Below are positions 35,205 to 43,906 of a stretch of DNA of 64,000 nt, in pieces. The notes beneath the pieces are model-generated. The model did not search any database, was not told where the DNA came from, and saw nothing but the letters and a program-made list of their open reading frames with translations. The position numbers and the translations under genes are program-made. The stretch comes from [Clostridium] fimetarium (GTDB lineage: Bacteria > Bacillota > Clostridia > Lachnospirales > Lachnospiraceae). The stretch is taken from assembly GCF_900111235.1 (NCBI RefSeq), contig NZ_FOJI01000006.1, positions 175,425 through 239,424 of the forward strand, read 5' to 3'. Each line of letters begins with the position of its first letter. Within the stretch, counting starts at the first letter, position 1.

Positions 35205-35255
35205 AGTCAAACCATTAAAACATATATGTTTTAGGTGGTTTGACTATTTTTTTTT
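35205..35255 (+). terminator. Rho-independent terminator after int
   Basis: A long stem with a perfect 10-bp base (AGTCAAACCA and TGGTTTGACT), an upper stem AAAACAT/ATGTTTT with a small internal loop, and ATTTTTTTTT after it. It ends the xis-int transcript. Confidence 0.9.
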
Positions 35256-35327
35256 ATGTTTTTCCTTAAATTTAATTTATAGAAGCTTATCGTAAACCAA
35301 TCACCTAAAGAAGGATAATTGAAGTAT

Positions 35328-35522
35328 ATGAGAAGTAATATGAAAAAGAATAAATATATAAAGATTATAATAATAATAGTTTTGGGAATTTAGTCTTTAA
35401 TATGGGCTATTCCATATATACATAATGAAATATCAACAAAAATATATGGAAATACGTTGAAATCGGAGATGATTACATGGATTAAGCCTTTTTATATAAA
35501 TTATGTAATAAGATTCATATAA
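35328..35522 (+). pseudogene. Small membrane gene broken by TAG
   Basis: ATG 35328 (or 35340) reads a basic start and a hydrophobic helix (KYIKIIIIIVLGI), reaches TAG at 35391, then continues in the same frame with SLIWAIPYIHNEISTKIYGN to TAA 35520-35522. The reading frame across the stop looks like one single-pass membrane protein of about 63 aa. It is probably a decayed gene next to the M23 peptidase. I do not recognise the family. Confidence 0.45.
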
Positions 35523-35563
35523 AAACATAAAATAATACTACAGTTCATTATGAGGTATTATTC

Positions 35564-36622
35564 ATGAAAATGAGAATTGGAGTAAAATATGTTATTATTC
35601 TTGAACTTGTCTTATTATTCGTTTTAATAGTAACATTGGTAAACAAAAAAATGAATAACAAATCGGAATACGTTCTTACTTCAGCTACTGACATAAAATA
35701 TGTGGAATTTAATGTTACATATTCGGCGCTAGATAAGGCCTATGCATATGATATTGGATCTCAATCAGAAGAAATCAAACTTAATTGGATTGAATTACTT
35801 TCCTATTTGGGCGCTAAATATGGTGGTGATTTCTCAAAATATAAAGAAAATGATATAAATACACTTGTCAAAAAACTTCAATCAAAGGAAGAGACAATTG
35901 GTACTTTAACAGAGGATATGAAGCATTATTCTTACTATTATGAAGCTTATGAAGCTGTACTAGGTGGATTAGTTGGGGAATATGAAATAGAAGTTGCTAG
36001 TGAGCAAAATCCTACAGAAAAAGTATGGGTTAAAAAATATGGGCTAAAGGGATTCGCTCCGATTGCGAAAAATTTTCCATATAGTGATTATGACGATTTT
36101 GGAGTGTCTAGATCCTATGGATATGCAAGAAATCACTTAGGCCATGATATGATGAGCCAAGTGGGTACCCCGGTTGTTTCTGTTGAATCTGGATATGTTG
36201 AAATCCTTGGTTGGAATCAATATGGTGGATGGCGAATTGGTATACGAAGCTTTGATAATAAACGGTATTATTATTACGCTCACTTAAGAAAAGATTTTCC
36301 ATATGTTAAAACATTAAAAGAAGGTGATATTGTTTGCGCTGGAGATGTTATTGGCTATGTTGGAAGAACTGGATATAGTAGTACTGAAAATACAAACAAT
36401 ATAGAAACTTATCATTTACACTTCGGATTGCAACTGGTATTTGATGAATCTAAAAAGGAAAGTGAAAATGAGATTTGGGTAGACTGTTATAACTTAGTTC
36501 AATTTCTATATAAAAACAGATCTGAAACGGCTAAAAATACTGAAACAAAAGAATGGTACAGAATATATCAAATGAAAGACCCCTCAGTTGATGCTTTTTT
36601 GCAAAACAACAATGAACAATGA
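35564..36622 (+). CDS. M23-family metallopeptidase, membrane-anchored
   Basis: A 352-aa protein with an N-terminal transmembrane anchor (residues 7-27, VIILELVLLFVLIVTLV) and a C-terminal LytM/M23 domain. Zn ligands are visible in NHLGHDMM (HxxxD) near residue 191 and YHLHFGL (HxH) near 285, with YYYYAHL between. These enzymes cleave peptidoglycan cross-bridges at the cell surface. ATG 35564 follows an ATGAGGT ribosome binding site. Its place just after the island, with an upstream broken membrane gene, suggests it is chromosomal. Relatives serve in cell division and in sporulation (SpoIIQ/SpoIVFA-like roles), so engulfment is possible but not shown. Confidence 0.85.
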   Translation: MKMRIGVKYVIILELVLLFVLIVTLVNKKMNNKSEYVLTSATDIKYVEFNVTYSALDKAYAYDIGSQSEEIKLNWIELLSYLGAKYGGDFSKYKENDINTLVKKLQSKEETIGTLTEDMKHYSYYYEAYEAVLGGLVGEYEIEVASEQNPTEKVWVKKYGLKGFAPIAKNFPYSDYDDFGVSRSYGYARNHLGHDMMSQVGTPVVSVESGYVEILGWNQYGGWRIGIRSFDNKRYYYYAHLRKDFPYVKTLKEGDIVCAGDVIGYVGRTGYSSTENTNNIETYHLHFGLQLVFDESKKESENEIWVDCYNLVQFLYKNRSETAKNTETKEWYRIYQMKDPSVDAFLQNNNEQ

Positions 36623-36628
36623 TTTTAT

Positions 36629-36667
36629 AAAAGACCTTTTAATTCATTGAATTGAAAGGCCTTTTTT
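36629..36667 (+). terminator. Rho-independent terminator
   Basis: An AAAAGACCTTTTAATTCA arm pairs with GAATTGAAAGGCC, with a few mismatches, then TTTTTT. It ends the M23 gene; the 180 bases after it precede the aminotransferase. Confidence 0.75.
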
Positions 36668-36846
36668 GGGTAATTAATCAACTTAATATTTATATATGAT
36701 ATTATTTAATCGCAGGTTAGATTTGAGCGCTTTTTTATATAAATTGTTAATATTCAATATTATTCTTGCATTTTCTATACGTAGAGTGTAAAATTAGCTT
36801 AATTTTGTAGAATTTAATTATGATTTTGATATTTTAGGAGGCAATT

Positions 36847-38133
36847 ATGAAGTCATTTAAAGAAATGAATAAGGAAGAGCTTTTAGAATTAAAAGGCGAA
36901 TTAGAAAATAAGTACAACGAAGAAAAAGCGCTTGGCCTTAGTCTTGATATGTCGAGAGGAAAACCTTCGTCTACGCAATTAAATGTGTCTATGGGATTGT
37001 TGGACGTGCTTAGTAGTTCATCCGTTCTTAAGTCAGAAAATGGCGTAGATTGCAGGAATTATGGAGCTTCAGATGGAATTCCAGAAGCTAAAAAACTAAT
37101 GGCAGATATTATGGGGACAACACCTGATAAAGTGATTGTATATGGTAATGCAAGTTTGAACGTTATGTATGATACAGTTGCTAGATCATATACACACGGT
37201 ATACTTGGAAGTACTCCATGGTGCAAACTAGACACAATTAAGTTTTTATGTCCCGTTCCTGGTTATGATAGACATTTTGCTATCACCGAAAGATTTGGAA
37301 TTGAAATGATTAATATTCCAATGACAACAAAAGGTCCAGATATGGATTTGATTGAAAAATATGTGAGTGAAGATGAATCAATAAAGGGAATCTGGTGTGT
37401 CCCTAAATACTCAAATCCACAGGGGATTTCATATTCCAATGAAACAGTAAGTAGATTCGCAAATTTAAAACCGGCAGCAAAAGATTTTAGAATATACTGG
37501 GATAATGCATATGCGATCCATCATTTATACGAGGATAATCAAGATGAGATTCTTGATATTATTGGAGAATGTGCTAGAGCTGGAAATCCAGATATGGTAT
37601 TTGAATTTTCTTCAACATCTAAAGTGAGCTTTCCCGGTTCTGGTGTGGCGGCATTGGCAACTTCAGCAGCAAATATTGCAGAATTTAAAGATCAACTTAC
37701 AATACAAACAATTGGACATGATAAAATCAATCAGCTAAGACATGTAAAATATTTCAAAAATATAGATGGTTTGAATGCTCATATGAAAAAGCACGCTGAC
37801 CAGATGAGACCAAAATTTGAAGCAGTGATAGAAGTCCTAAAAAATGAGTTAGGCGGCCTTGAAATTGGTTCTTGGATAGCACCTAAAGGAGGCTATTTTA
37901 TATCATTTGAAGCACTTGAAGGTTGCGCGAAAGCAATAGTGGCTAAGTGCAAAGACGCAGGTGTCGTAATGACTAATGCGGGTGCTACATATCCTTATGG
38001 AAAAGACCCTAAGAACAGTAATATTCGAATTGCACCTTCATTTCCAGAACCACAAGAATTATTGCAAGCAACTGATTTATTTGTACTTTGCGTAAAAATA
38101 GTAAGCGTTGAAAAATTACTTGAATTACTATAA
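36847..38133 (+). CDS. Aminotransferase class I, MocR-like (PLP-dependent)
   Basis: A 428-aa fold-type I PLP enzyme of the group long named aspartate aminotransferase-like (MocR-type, PF12897). It begins MKSFKEMNKEELLELKGEL and has LDMSRGKPSSTQLN, the PLP-binding Lys in SSTSKVSFPGSG near residue 260, NYGASDGIPEAKKLM, and the substrate Arg in NIRIAPSFP. It likely transfers amino groups between an acidic amino acid and 2-oxoglutarate. AGGAGGCAATT precedes ATG 36847. ProC follows 34 bases after its stop, hinting at a shared transcript in glutamate/proline metabolism. The exact amino-acid substrate cannot be read from the sequence. Confidence 0.85.
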   Translation: MKSFKEMNKEELLELKGELENKYNEEKALGLSLDMSRGKPSSTQLNVSMGLLDVLSSSSVLKSENGVDCRNYGASDGIPEAKKLMADIMGTTPDKVIVYGNASLNVMYDTVARSYTHGILGSTPWCKLDTIKFLCPVPGYDRHFAITERFGIEMINIPMTTKGPDMDLIEKYVSEDESIKGIWCVPKYSNPQGISYSNETVSRFANLKPAAKDFRIYWDNAYAIHHLYEDNQDEILDIIGECARAGNPDMVFEFSSTSKVSFPGSGVAALATSAANIAEFKDQLTIQTIGHDKINQLRHVKYFKNIDGLNAHMKKHADQMRPKFEAVIEVLKNELGGLEIGSWIAPKGGYFISFEALEGCAKAIVAKCKDAGVVMTNAGATYPYGKDPKNSNIRIAPSFPEPQELLQATDLFVLCVKIVSVEKLLELL

Positions 38134-38166
38134 ATTAAGATAATAATACAATTCGGAGGCATTAAA

Positions 38167-38964
38167 ATGGCACTAATAGGGTTTATTGGAATGGGTAACA
38201 TGGGATATGCAATGTTAAAAGGGGCTTTGAAAGTATTTGATAGTTCAGAGTTGATTTTTTCTTGCCCAGATAGAGCTAGATGTGAGGCAATTAGCAATGA
38301 AACAGGCGTGAATTATGTTGAAAGTAATTCAGAATGTGCAAATAATGCGAAATATATTGTCTTAGCAGTAAAACCACAGATATATGATACCGTATTAAAG
38401 AATATTCACAATATTATTACGCATGAACATGTTGTTATTTCAATTGCACCAGGTATAACAATTGACTATGTTACAGGCGCACTTGGTGGTGATGCCAGAG
38501 TAGTAAGAGCTATGCCGAATACTCCAGCTTTAGTTGGCGAAGGTATGACAGGTATTAGCTATGATTCAAAATTATTTTTATTAACAGAAAAAGACTTGAT
38601 TCAGAAATTTTTCAAGTCTTTTGGACGTGTTAACGTTCTTCCAGAAAGTTTGATGAGTGCAGTTGTATGTGCAAGCGGAAGTTCGCCAGCATATGTATAT
38701 ATGTTTATAGAGGCATTGGCGGATAGTGTTGTTCAATATGGCTTGCCAAGAAATAAGGCATATGAGATGGTTGCACAGACTGTACTTGGTGCAGCTAAGA
38801 TGGTACTTGAAACTGGAGAACATCCAGCGCAACTAAAAGATAATGTATGTTCTCCTGGTGGCACAACAATTAAAGGCGTTGCAGCATTAGAAATGAATGG
38901 TTTTAGATCTGCAATATTTAAAGCTACTGATGAATGCTATCAAAAATGTAATAATATTAAATAG
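38167..38964 (+). CDS. proC: Pyrroline-5-carboxylate reductase
   Basis: A 265-aa NAD(P)H enzyme that makes L-proline in the last biosynthetic step. The Rossmann start is IGFIGMGNMGYAMLKG. The conserved VVRAMPNTPALVGEGMTG and the signature PGGTTIKGVAALE near residue 236 are present, as is the dimer region ASGSSPAYVYMFIEALAD. Length matches the family (about 260-280 aa). ATG 38167 follows CGGAGGCATT. A nudix gene starts 20 bases after its stop; co-transcription with the preceding aminotransferase is likely. Confidence 0.93.
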   Translation: MALIGFIGMGNMGYAMLKGALKVFDSSELIFSCPDRARCEAISNETGVNYVESNSECANNAKYIVLAVKPQIYDTVLKNIHNIITHEHVVISIAPGITIDYVTGALGGDARVVRAMPNTPALVGEGMTGISYDSKLFLLTEKDLIQKFFKSFGRVNVLPESLMSAVVCASGSSPAYVYMFIEALADSVVQYGLPRNKAYEMVAQTVLGAAKMVLETGEHPAQLKDNVCSPGGTTIKGVAALEMNGFRSAIFKATDECYQKCNNIK

Positions 38965-38984
38965 CAATAAAGAGGTGTAGAATA

Positions 38985-39527
38985 ATGCAACGTATAAAAC
39001 GAATTAAACGCGAATTAAAATATTCGGGGACAATGATTGACATGTATACCGATACAATAAGTGTTCCAAATGGAAATGTTGTGCAATGGGATTTTATCAA
39101 GCATCCAGGTGCTGCGGCAGTTGTTCCAATAACGGATGATGGTAAGATCGTTATGGTAAGACAGTATCGGAATGCACTAGATCGAGAAACGTTAGAAATA
39201 CCGGCTGGTGGCTTGGATTCTCAAGAGGAACCAACCATAGATGCTGCAGCAAGAGAATTAGAAGAAGAGACTGGATATATATCACATAATTTAGAACTTC
39301 TGATTACGGTAGCTACAACTGTGGCTTTTTGTAATGAGAAAATCGATATATATGTGGCTAGAAAACTTATTCAATCAAAGCAGAATTTAGATGAGGATGA
39401 ATATGTGGAAGTGGAAGAGTATAGTGTTGATGAATTAGCTGATATGATATATGCAGGTAAAATTAATGATTCGAAAACAATTGCAGCAATAATGGCTTAC
39501 AAAAACAAGTTTGTTAATATTAAATAA
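38985..39527 (+). CDS. nudF: ADP-ribose pyrophosphatase-type nudix hydrolase
   Basis: A 180-aa nudix hydrolase. The nudix box spans about residues 76-98 and reads GGLDSQEEPTIDAAARELEE then ETGY, with the catalytic glutamates in REL-EE-E order. The upstream EIPAGG and VPITDDGKIVMVRQYR are typical of ADP-ribose pyrophosphatases, which remove ADP-ribose and related sugar nucleotides. In Bacillus, nudF precedes spoIIM near xerD-deoB; the same order is found here, supporting the assignment. The ribosome binding site AGAGGTG is modest. Read-through from proC is likely. Confidence 0.85.
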   Translation: MQRIKRIKRELKYSGTMIDMYTDTISVPNGNVVQWDFIKHPGAAAVVPITDDGKIVMVRQYRNALDRETLEIPAGGLDSQEEPTIDAAARELEEETGYISHNLELLITVATTVAFCNEKIDIYVARKLIQSKQNLDEDEYVEVEEYSVDELADMIYAGKINDSKTIAAIMAYKNKFVNIK

Positions 39528-39608
39528 AGAGTAATTTATATTAAATTGTAATCATATAATAAGACAGAACTGATGCGCTAAGCATAGTGGAAAGGGAGAG
39601 TCTTATTT

Positions 39609-40178
39609 ATGGAGGCATTTAAAATAGCAATTATAAATAAAAGGTTCTTGATAGTCCTATTTTTAGGGATGATATCAGGAACCTTGTTTGCTAATTTTTA
39701 CGGTACGAATCATATTAGTGACTGGGGAATATTTGATGGTGTGTATATGGAAAAATATAATACCATTACAATCAACTATCCCACATTGTGGAAGTATGTT
39801 GCACAAGATAGAATAAGAGACATCATTTTTTTGTCTATTATTAGTTTGACTTCAATCAGCGTGTCTATTTTTTTGTTGTATCTATTTTATATAGGAATGG
39901 GGATTGGACTGGTTGTAAGCATGGCTACAATGCAATATGGAATATTTGGGCTATGGATTTATGTGGTTTCAATATTTCCACAATATATATTCTATGGACT
40001 TGCATGCTATATTATTGCTAATAATTTAGTTAAAAATAAAAAACACGAAGCGAAAAAGCCAAATTACAAATTTTTGGCTTCAATAATCATTTCCTGTCTT
40101 TTGGTTATAATAGGTACTTGTGCAGAGGCATTTATTAATCCAAGTTTTATGAAAAATATAATTTACAACATGTATTGA
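39609..40178 (+). CDS. spoIIM: SpoIIM-like membrane protein
   Basis: A 189-aa integral membrane protein of the SpoIIM/DUF95 type. Hydrophobic segments lie at about 13-30, 72-105, 107-122 and 157-175. Together with the short ANFYGTNHISDWG loop they match the family, which in sporulating cells helps the SpoIID/SpoIIP complex remodel septal peptidoglycan during engulfment. Its position between nudF and xerD-deoB matches the order in Bacillus. AAAGGGAGAG precedes ATG 39609. The sequence is diverged, and no copy of SpoIID or SpoIIP is in this window. Confidence 0.75.
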   Translation: MEAFKIAIINKRFLIVLFLGMISGTLFANFYGTNHISDWGIFDGVYMEKYNTITINYPTLWKYVAQDRIRDIIFLSIISLTSISVSIFLLYLFYIGMGIGLVVSMATMQYGIFGLWIYVVSIFPQYIFYGLACYIIANNLVKNKKHEAKKPNYKFLASIIISCLLVIIGTCAEAFINPSFMKNIIYNMY

Positions 40179-40361
40179 TTTGAATACTTTAATATTAATA
40201 TTTTTGATTACATTTGTTATAAATAATAGATTGCATTTGTGATAAATAATAGTTGATTTAATGTATAAACCATTATATAATGTGAATTGCCCTAAAGTTC
40301 GAAGGCAAATAATAAAATTTAAGTTCACATAATATATGTGCAAGTTAACAGAGGAAAAGCA

Positions 40362-41249
40362 ATGAAAGAATACATTAATCAATTTCTTTTATATGAAAAA
40401 AATTTAAAAAAAGCCACTTCTAATACGCTGCTTTCTTTTCAAAGAGATTTGATAAAGATGGCTGATTTTTTTGAAATCCAAGGTATTGTTGATGTAAAGA
40501 AAGTTAACGATACGCAGATGAATGCGTATATGTTATATTTAGAAAAAAATAATTTTGCAACGGCCACTATTTCAAGATTTGTATCGTCAATAAAATCATT
40601 TTTTAGTTATTTGATGAAAGAACGAATAATTGATAGTGAACCTACATATATGATGAAAGCCCCTAAAGTAATCAAAAAAGCGCCTGATATTCTTTCAGTA
40701 GAAAAAATCGACAAATTACTTTCTCAACCGGATATATCGAAACCAAAGGGAATAAGAGATAAGGCAATGCTTGAACTTCTCTATGCTACCGGAATTAGAG
40801 TTTCAGAATTAGTGAATTTGAAAATCAGTAGCATTAATTTACAGATGGGATTTTTAACTTGTAATGATAATGAAAAAGAACGAATAATTCCATTTGGTAA
40901 TCATGCAAAACAGGCAATTCTTCAATATATTAAAAATGCTAGATTGTATTTTGTGAAAGATACTAATAACGACATATTTTTTACAAATTGTTCAGGTAGT
41001 TTAATGAGCCGCCAAGGATTTTGGAAAATAATTAAGGGATATGGAATCAAAGCAGGAATTGAAGAGGAAATCACTCCTCATACACTTAGACATTCATTTG
41101 CGGCACATCTTGTTCAAAATGGAGCTGATTTACGCTCGGTGCAAGAGATGCTTGGACATTCTGATATCTCAACTACAACTCAGATATATGCAAAACTTGC
41201 AAGTGGGAAAATTCGTGAAGTATATTCCAATTCTCATCCACGTGGGTAA
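40362..41249 (+). CDS. xerD: Site-specific tyrosine recombinase XerD
   Basis: A 295-aa chromosome-dimer resolvase. Catalytic residues are Arg in ATGIRVSEL near 145, His/Arg in HTLRHSFAAHL near 241, His in LGHSDIS, and the nucleophile Tyr in IYAKL near 277. The N-terminal core-binding domain starts MKEYINQFLLYEKNLKKAT. ATG 40338 is in frame, but AGAGGAAA at 40350-40357 fits ATG 40362, and the family starts there. It would act at dif with a XerC partner (not in the window) at division. Synteny with nudF, spoIIM and deoB supports xerD over a phage integrase. Confidence 0.88.
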   Translation: MKEYINQFLLYEKNLKKATSNTLLSFQRDLIKMADFFEIQGIVDVKKVNDTQMNAYMLYLEKNNFATATISRFVSSIKSFFSYLMKERIIDSEPTYMMKAPKVIKKAPDILSVEKIDKLLSQPDISKPKGIRDKAMLELLYATGIRVSELVNLKISSINLQMGFLTCNDNEKERIIPFGNHAKQAILQYIKNARLYFVKDTNNDIFFTNCSGSLMSRQGFWKIIKGYGIKAGIEEEITPHTLRHSFAAHLVQNGADLRSVQEMLGHSDISTTTQIYAKLASGKIREVYSNSHPRG

Positions 41250-41280
41250 TTAAAACATCAATTCATACATAATAAATATA

Positions 41281-41336
41281 CAAAATCAAAATCGAGTATA
41301 GGGAAGATCACTCCCCTATACTCGATTTTGATTTTG
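41281..41336. terminator. Bidirectional terminator between xerD and aroF
   Basis: A perfect 23-bp stem (41281-41303 with 41314-41336) and a 10-base loop lie between convergent genes; AAAATC and GATTTT ends give T-rich tails in both directions. Confidence 0.9.
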
Positions 41337-41383
41337 AAATATATTATGAAACGAAAGTACAGTATTAAATAGTTAACAGTTGA

Positions 41384-42415
41384 TTATACGATTGATTCAG
41401 CAATATCATAGATTAGACGTTCAGATTCAGTCCATCCAAGACAAGCGTCAGTAATTGATTTTCCATAAACACCATCCCCAACCTTTTGGCAACCTGGTTC
41501 AATATAACTTTCAATCATTACACCTTTTACAAGCTTGTTAACATCTTGAGAGTGACGGCAACTATGAAGTACTTCTTTTACGATTCTAACTTGTTCCGTA
41601 TATTTTTTAGCGGAATTGCTATGGTTTGCATCTACAATAACTGCTTGGTTCTTAAGGTCACGTTTTTCATACATTGCAAGAACTCTAACTAAGTCTTCAT
41701 AGTGATAGTTTGGTATGTTTTGTCCGTGTTTGTTTACAGCGCCACGTAGAATTGTATGTGCAAGTTCATTCCCCTGTGTATTAACTTCCCAGCCTCTGTA
41801 TATAAATGTATGTCCAGATTGAGCAGCAACAACGGAATTAAGCATAACAGAATAATCTCCACTCATAGGATTCTTCATGCCGGCAGGAATATCCATACCA
41901 CTTACAGTAAGCCTATGTTGTTGGTTTTCTACAGAACGTGCGCCAACTGCAACATATGACAGTAAATCTGATAAATACCAGTAATTTTCTGGGTAAAGCA
42001 TTTCATCAGCAGAAGTGAGACCTGTTTGCTCAATGATATCCAAATGCATTTTTCTGATTGAAATCAAACCATTTAAAAGATCTGGCTTTTTTTCTGGATC
42101 TGGCTGATGAAGCATGCCTTTATATCCTTCGCCAGTTGTACGTGGCTTATTTGTATATACACGTGGTATAAGTATTAGCTTATCTTTTACTTTATCTTGA
42201 ACCCTTGCAAGTCGCTGCGCGTAGTCCATCATAGATTCTTCATTATCAGCAGAGCATGGTCCAATAATCACTAAAAATTTATCAGAGGCCCCAGTTATTA
42301 CATCTTTGATTTCTTTATCACGAATCGCTTTGAGTGCAGTGACTTTTTCAGTAACTGGGTACTGTGCCTTGATGTCTTTAGGAACAGGTAATTTTTTTAC
42401 AAATTCAAAACTCAT
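41384..42415 (-). CDS. aroF: DAHP synthase, class I (AroF/G/H-like)
   Basis: A 343-aa 3-deoxy-7-phosphoheptulonate synthase that condenses phosphoenolpyruvate and erythrose-4-phosphate, the first step of the shikimate pathway. Signatures are IIGPCSADNEESM near residue 50, GYKGMLHQPDPE, ENYWYLSDLLSYVAVGARS near 145, VSGMDIPAGMKNPMSG, and VDANHSNSAKKY. Length matches the E. coli isoenzymes. It is the only gene on this strand between 41.3 and 42.5 kb. GAAAGAAGGAAAT precedes its ATG. No attenuator or T-box was seen in the 200-base gap it shares with deoB, so regulation is probably by feedback. Confidence 0.93.
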   Translation of the reverse strand: MSFEFVKKLPVPKDIKAQYPVTEKVTALKAIRDKEIKDVITGASDKFLVIIGPCSADNEESMMDYAQRLARVQDKVKDKLILIPRVYTNKPRTTGEGYKGMLHQPDPEKKPDLLNGLISIRKMHLDIIEQTGLTSADEMLYPENYWYLSDLLSYVAVGARSVENQQHRLTVSGMDIPAGMKNPMSGDYSVMLNSVVAAQSGHTFIYRGWEVNTQGNELAHTILRGAVNKHGQNIPNYHYEDLVRVLAMYEKRDLKNQAVIVDANHSNSAKKYTEQVRIVKEVLHSCRHSQDVNKLVKGVMIESYIEPGCQKVGDGVYGKSITDACLGWTESERLIYDIAESIV

Positions 42416-42577
42416 ATTATTTCCTTCTTTCTATAAGTGAATTTTACTAACAAGCAATAATAAATTATAAATGAATAAATATTAAAAGCACATAAGGCAG
42501 ATTATAATATACAAGCAACAAAAAGTAAAGAAAAACGGGTTGAAATGGAAAAAACATATGCTAAAGTATTTCGGCTG

Positions 42578-42586
42578 TGATATAAT
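42578..42586 (+). promoter_or_regulatory. Extended -10 promoter of deoB
   Basis: TGATATAAT is an extended -10 box (TG, one base, TATAAT), 21-22 bases before the AGGAGGATATT-like site of deoB. A clear -35 hexamer is not seen at the expected distance. Confidence 0.5.
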
Positions 42587-42615
42587 ATTCCAACAAACAA
42601 ATTGGAGGATATTAT

Positions 42616-43788
42616 ATGATTAAGAGAGTTATATGGATAGTACTCGACAGTGTTGGCATGGGGGAATTGCCTGATGCAGACAAATTTGGTGATGTTGGAA
42701 GCGATACAATAGGAAATACATCAATTGCAGTAGGTGGGTTAAAAGTACCTAATATGGTGAGGATTGGACTTGGAAATATTGATGGAATTCATAATGTGGA
42801 TTATTGTAATGATCCAATAGGATGTTTTGGTAGGCTTGCGGAGATTTCAAATGGCAAAGATACAACGGTAGGTCATTGGGAAATGACAGGTATTTACTCG
42901 GCTAATGCATTTCCAACTTATCCGAATGGATTTTCAAAAGATATATTAGATAAATTTATAGAGTTGACAGGCGTAAAAGGAATTCTTGGAAATTGCACAG
43001 CTTCTGGAACTGATATTATTAAAAAGTTAGGAGATGAGCATGTAAAAACGGGTTTTCCAATCATATATACTTCTGCAGATAGCGTTTTTCAGATAGCTGC
43101 ACATGAAAGTGTATTTCCAATAGAAGAGCAATATAAAATATGTAGAATTGCAAGAGAAATCCTGCAAGGTGAAAATGCAGTCGCTAGAGTGATCGCTAGA
43201 CCTTTTATCGGTGCGAATGGTGCTTATGAAAGAACATCTAACAGACGTGATTTTTCTTTGAAACCACCTTTCGATAATGTATTGAACCGTTTGAAGGATA
43301 ATGGATATGATGTTATCGGTATTGGTAAAATCGAAGATATATTTGCAAAAGAAGGTATAACGAAAGCAATTCATACCGCAGATAATCAGCAGGGAATTGA
43401 TGTAACAATTGATTATATAAATCAATCCAATAAGGGACTGATTTTTACTAATTTAGTAGAATTTGATTCAAAATGGGGCCATAGAAATGATTTTGCAGGA
43501 TATGCAAATGGACTAAAAGAATTTGATGAACGCCTTCCTGATATAATGAATTCTATGAGGGAAGATGATATTCTAGTGATAACAGCTGATCATGGTTGTG
43601 ATCCAACAACTCCAAGTACAGATCATTCAAGAGAATATGTACCGCTACTTATATATGGTGCTAATATTAATAAAAACATTAATCTTGGAACAGGAAAAAC
43701 TTTTGCGAATATTGGACAGACAGTTGCCGATATATTTAATTTAGAACCACTAAGTGTGGGGATCAGTCTCCTTAACCGTATACAATAG
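42616..43788 (+). CDS. deoB: Phosphopentomutase
   Basis: A 390-aa Mn-dependent enzyme of the alkaline phosphatase superfamily that interconverts (deoxy)ribose 1- and 5-phosphate in nucleoside salvage. Metal and nucleophile residues are in VLDSVGMGELPDADKFGDVG, SDTIGNT, and ITADHGCDPTTPSTDHSRE. The large cap domain runs about 100-220. ATG 42616 follows TTGGAGGATATT. It is followed 119 bases later by the pyrimidine-nucleoside phosphorylase, a classic pair: phosphorylase yields sugar 1-phosphate for DeoB. The last codons and the stop lie inside a four-copy 15-bp repeat. Confidence 0.94.
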   Translation: MIKRVIWIVLDSVGMGELPDADKFGDVGSDTIGNTSIAVGGLKVPNMVRIGLGNIDGIHNVDYCNDPIGCFGRLAEISNGKDTTVGHWEMTGIYSANAFPTYPNGFSKDILDKFIELTGVKGILGNCTASGTDIIKKLGDEHVKTGFPIIYTSADSVFQIAAHESVFPIEEQYKICRIAREILQGENAVARVIARPFIGANGAYERTSNRRDFSLKPPFDNVLNRLKDNGYDVIGIGKIEDIFAKEGITKAIHTADNQQGIDVTIDYINQSNKGLIFTNLVEFDSKWGHRNDFAGYANGLKEFDERLPDIMNSMREDDILVITADHGCDPTTPSTDHSREYVPLLIYGANINKNINLGTGKTFANIGQTVADIFNLEPLSVGISLLNRIQ

Positions 43789-43835
43789 CGCCGTATACAA
43801 TAGCGCCGTATACAATAGCGCCGTATACAATAGCG
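43776..43835 (+). repeat. Four perfect 15-bp repeats at the deoB stop
   Basis: CCGTATACAATAGCG occurs four times head-to-tail. The first copy contains the final codons and the TAG stop of deoB. Since 15 is a multiple of 3, each copy repeats that stop in frame. Two copies of an 11-bp AAAATAAAACG unit follow (43836-43857). Confidence 0.95.
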
Positions 43836-43906
43836 AAAATAAAACGAAAATAAAACGAAAAAAGCTTATGTCTTATGAAAGTAAGCGATAGGAATAGGAA
43901 AAAAAC

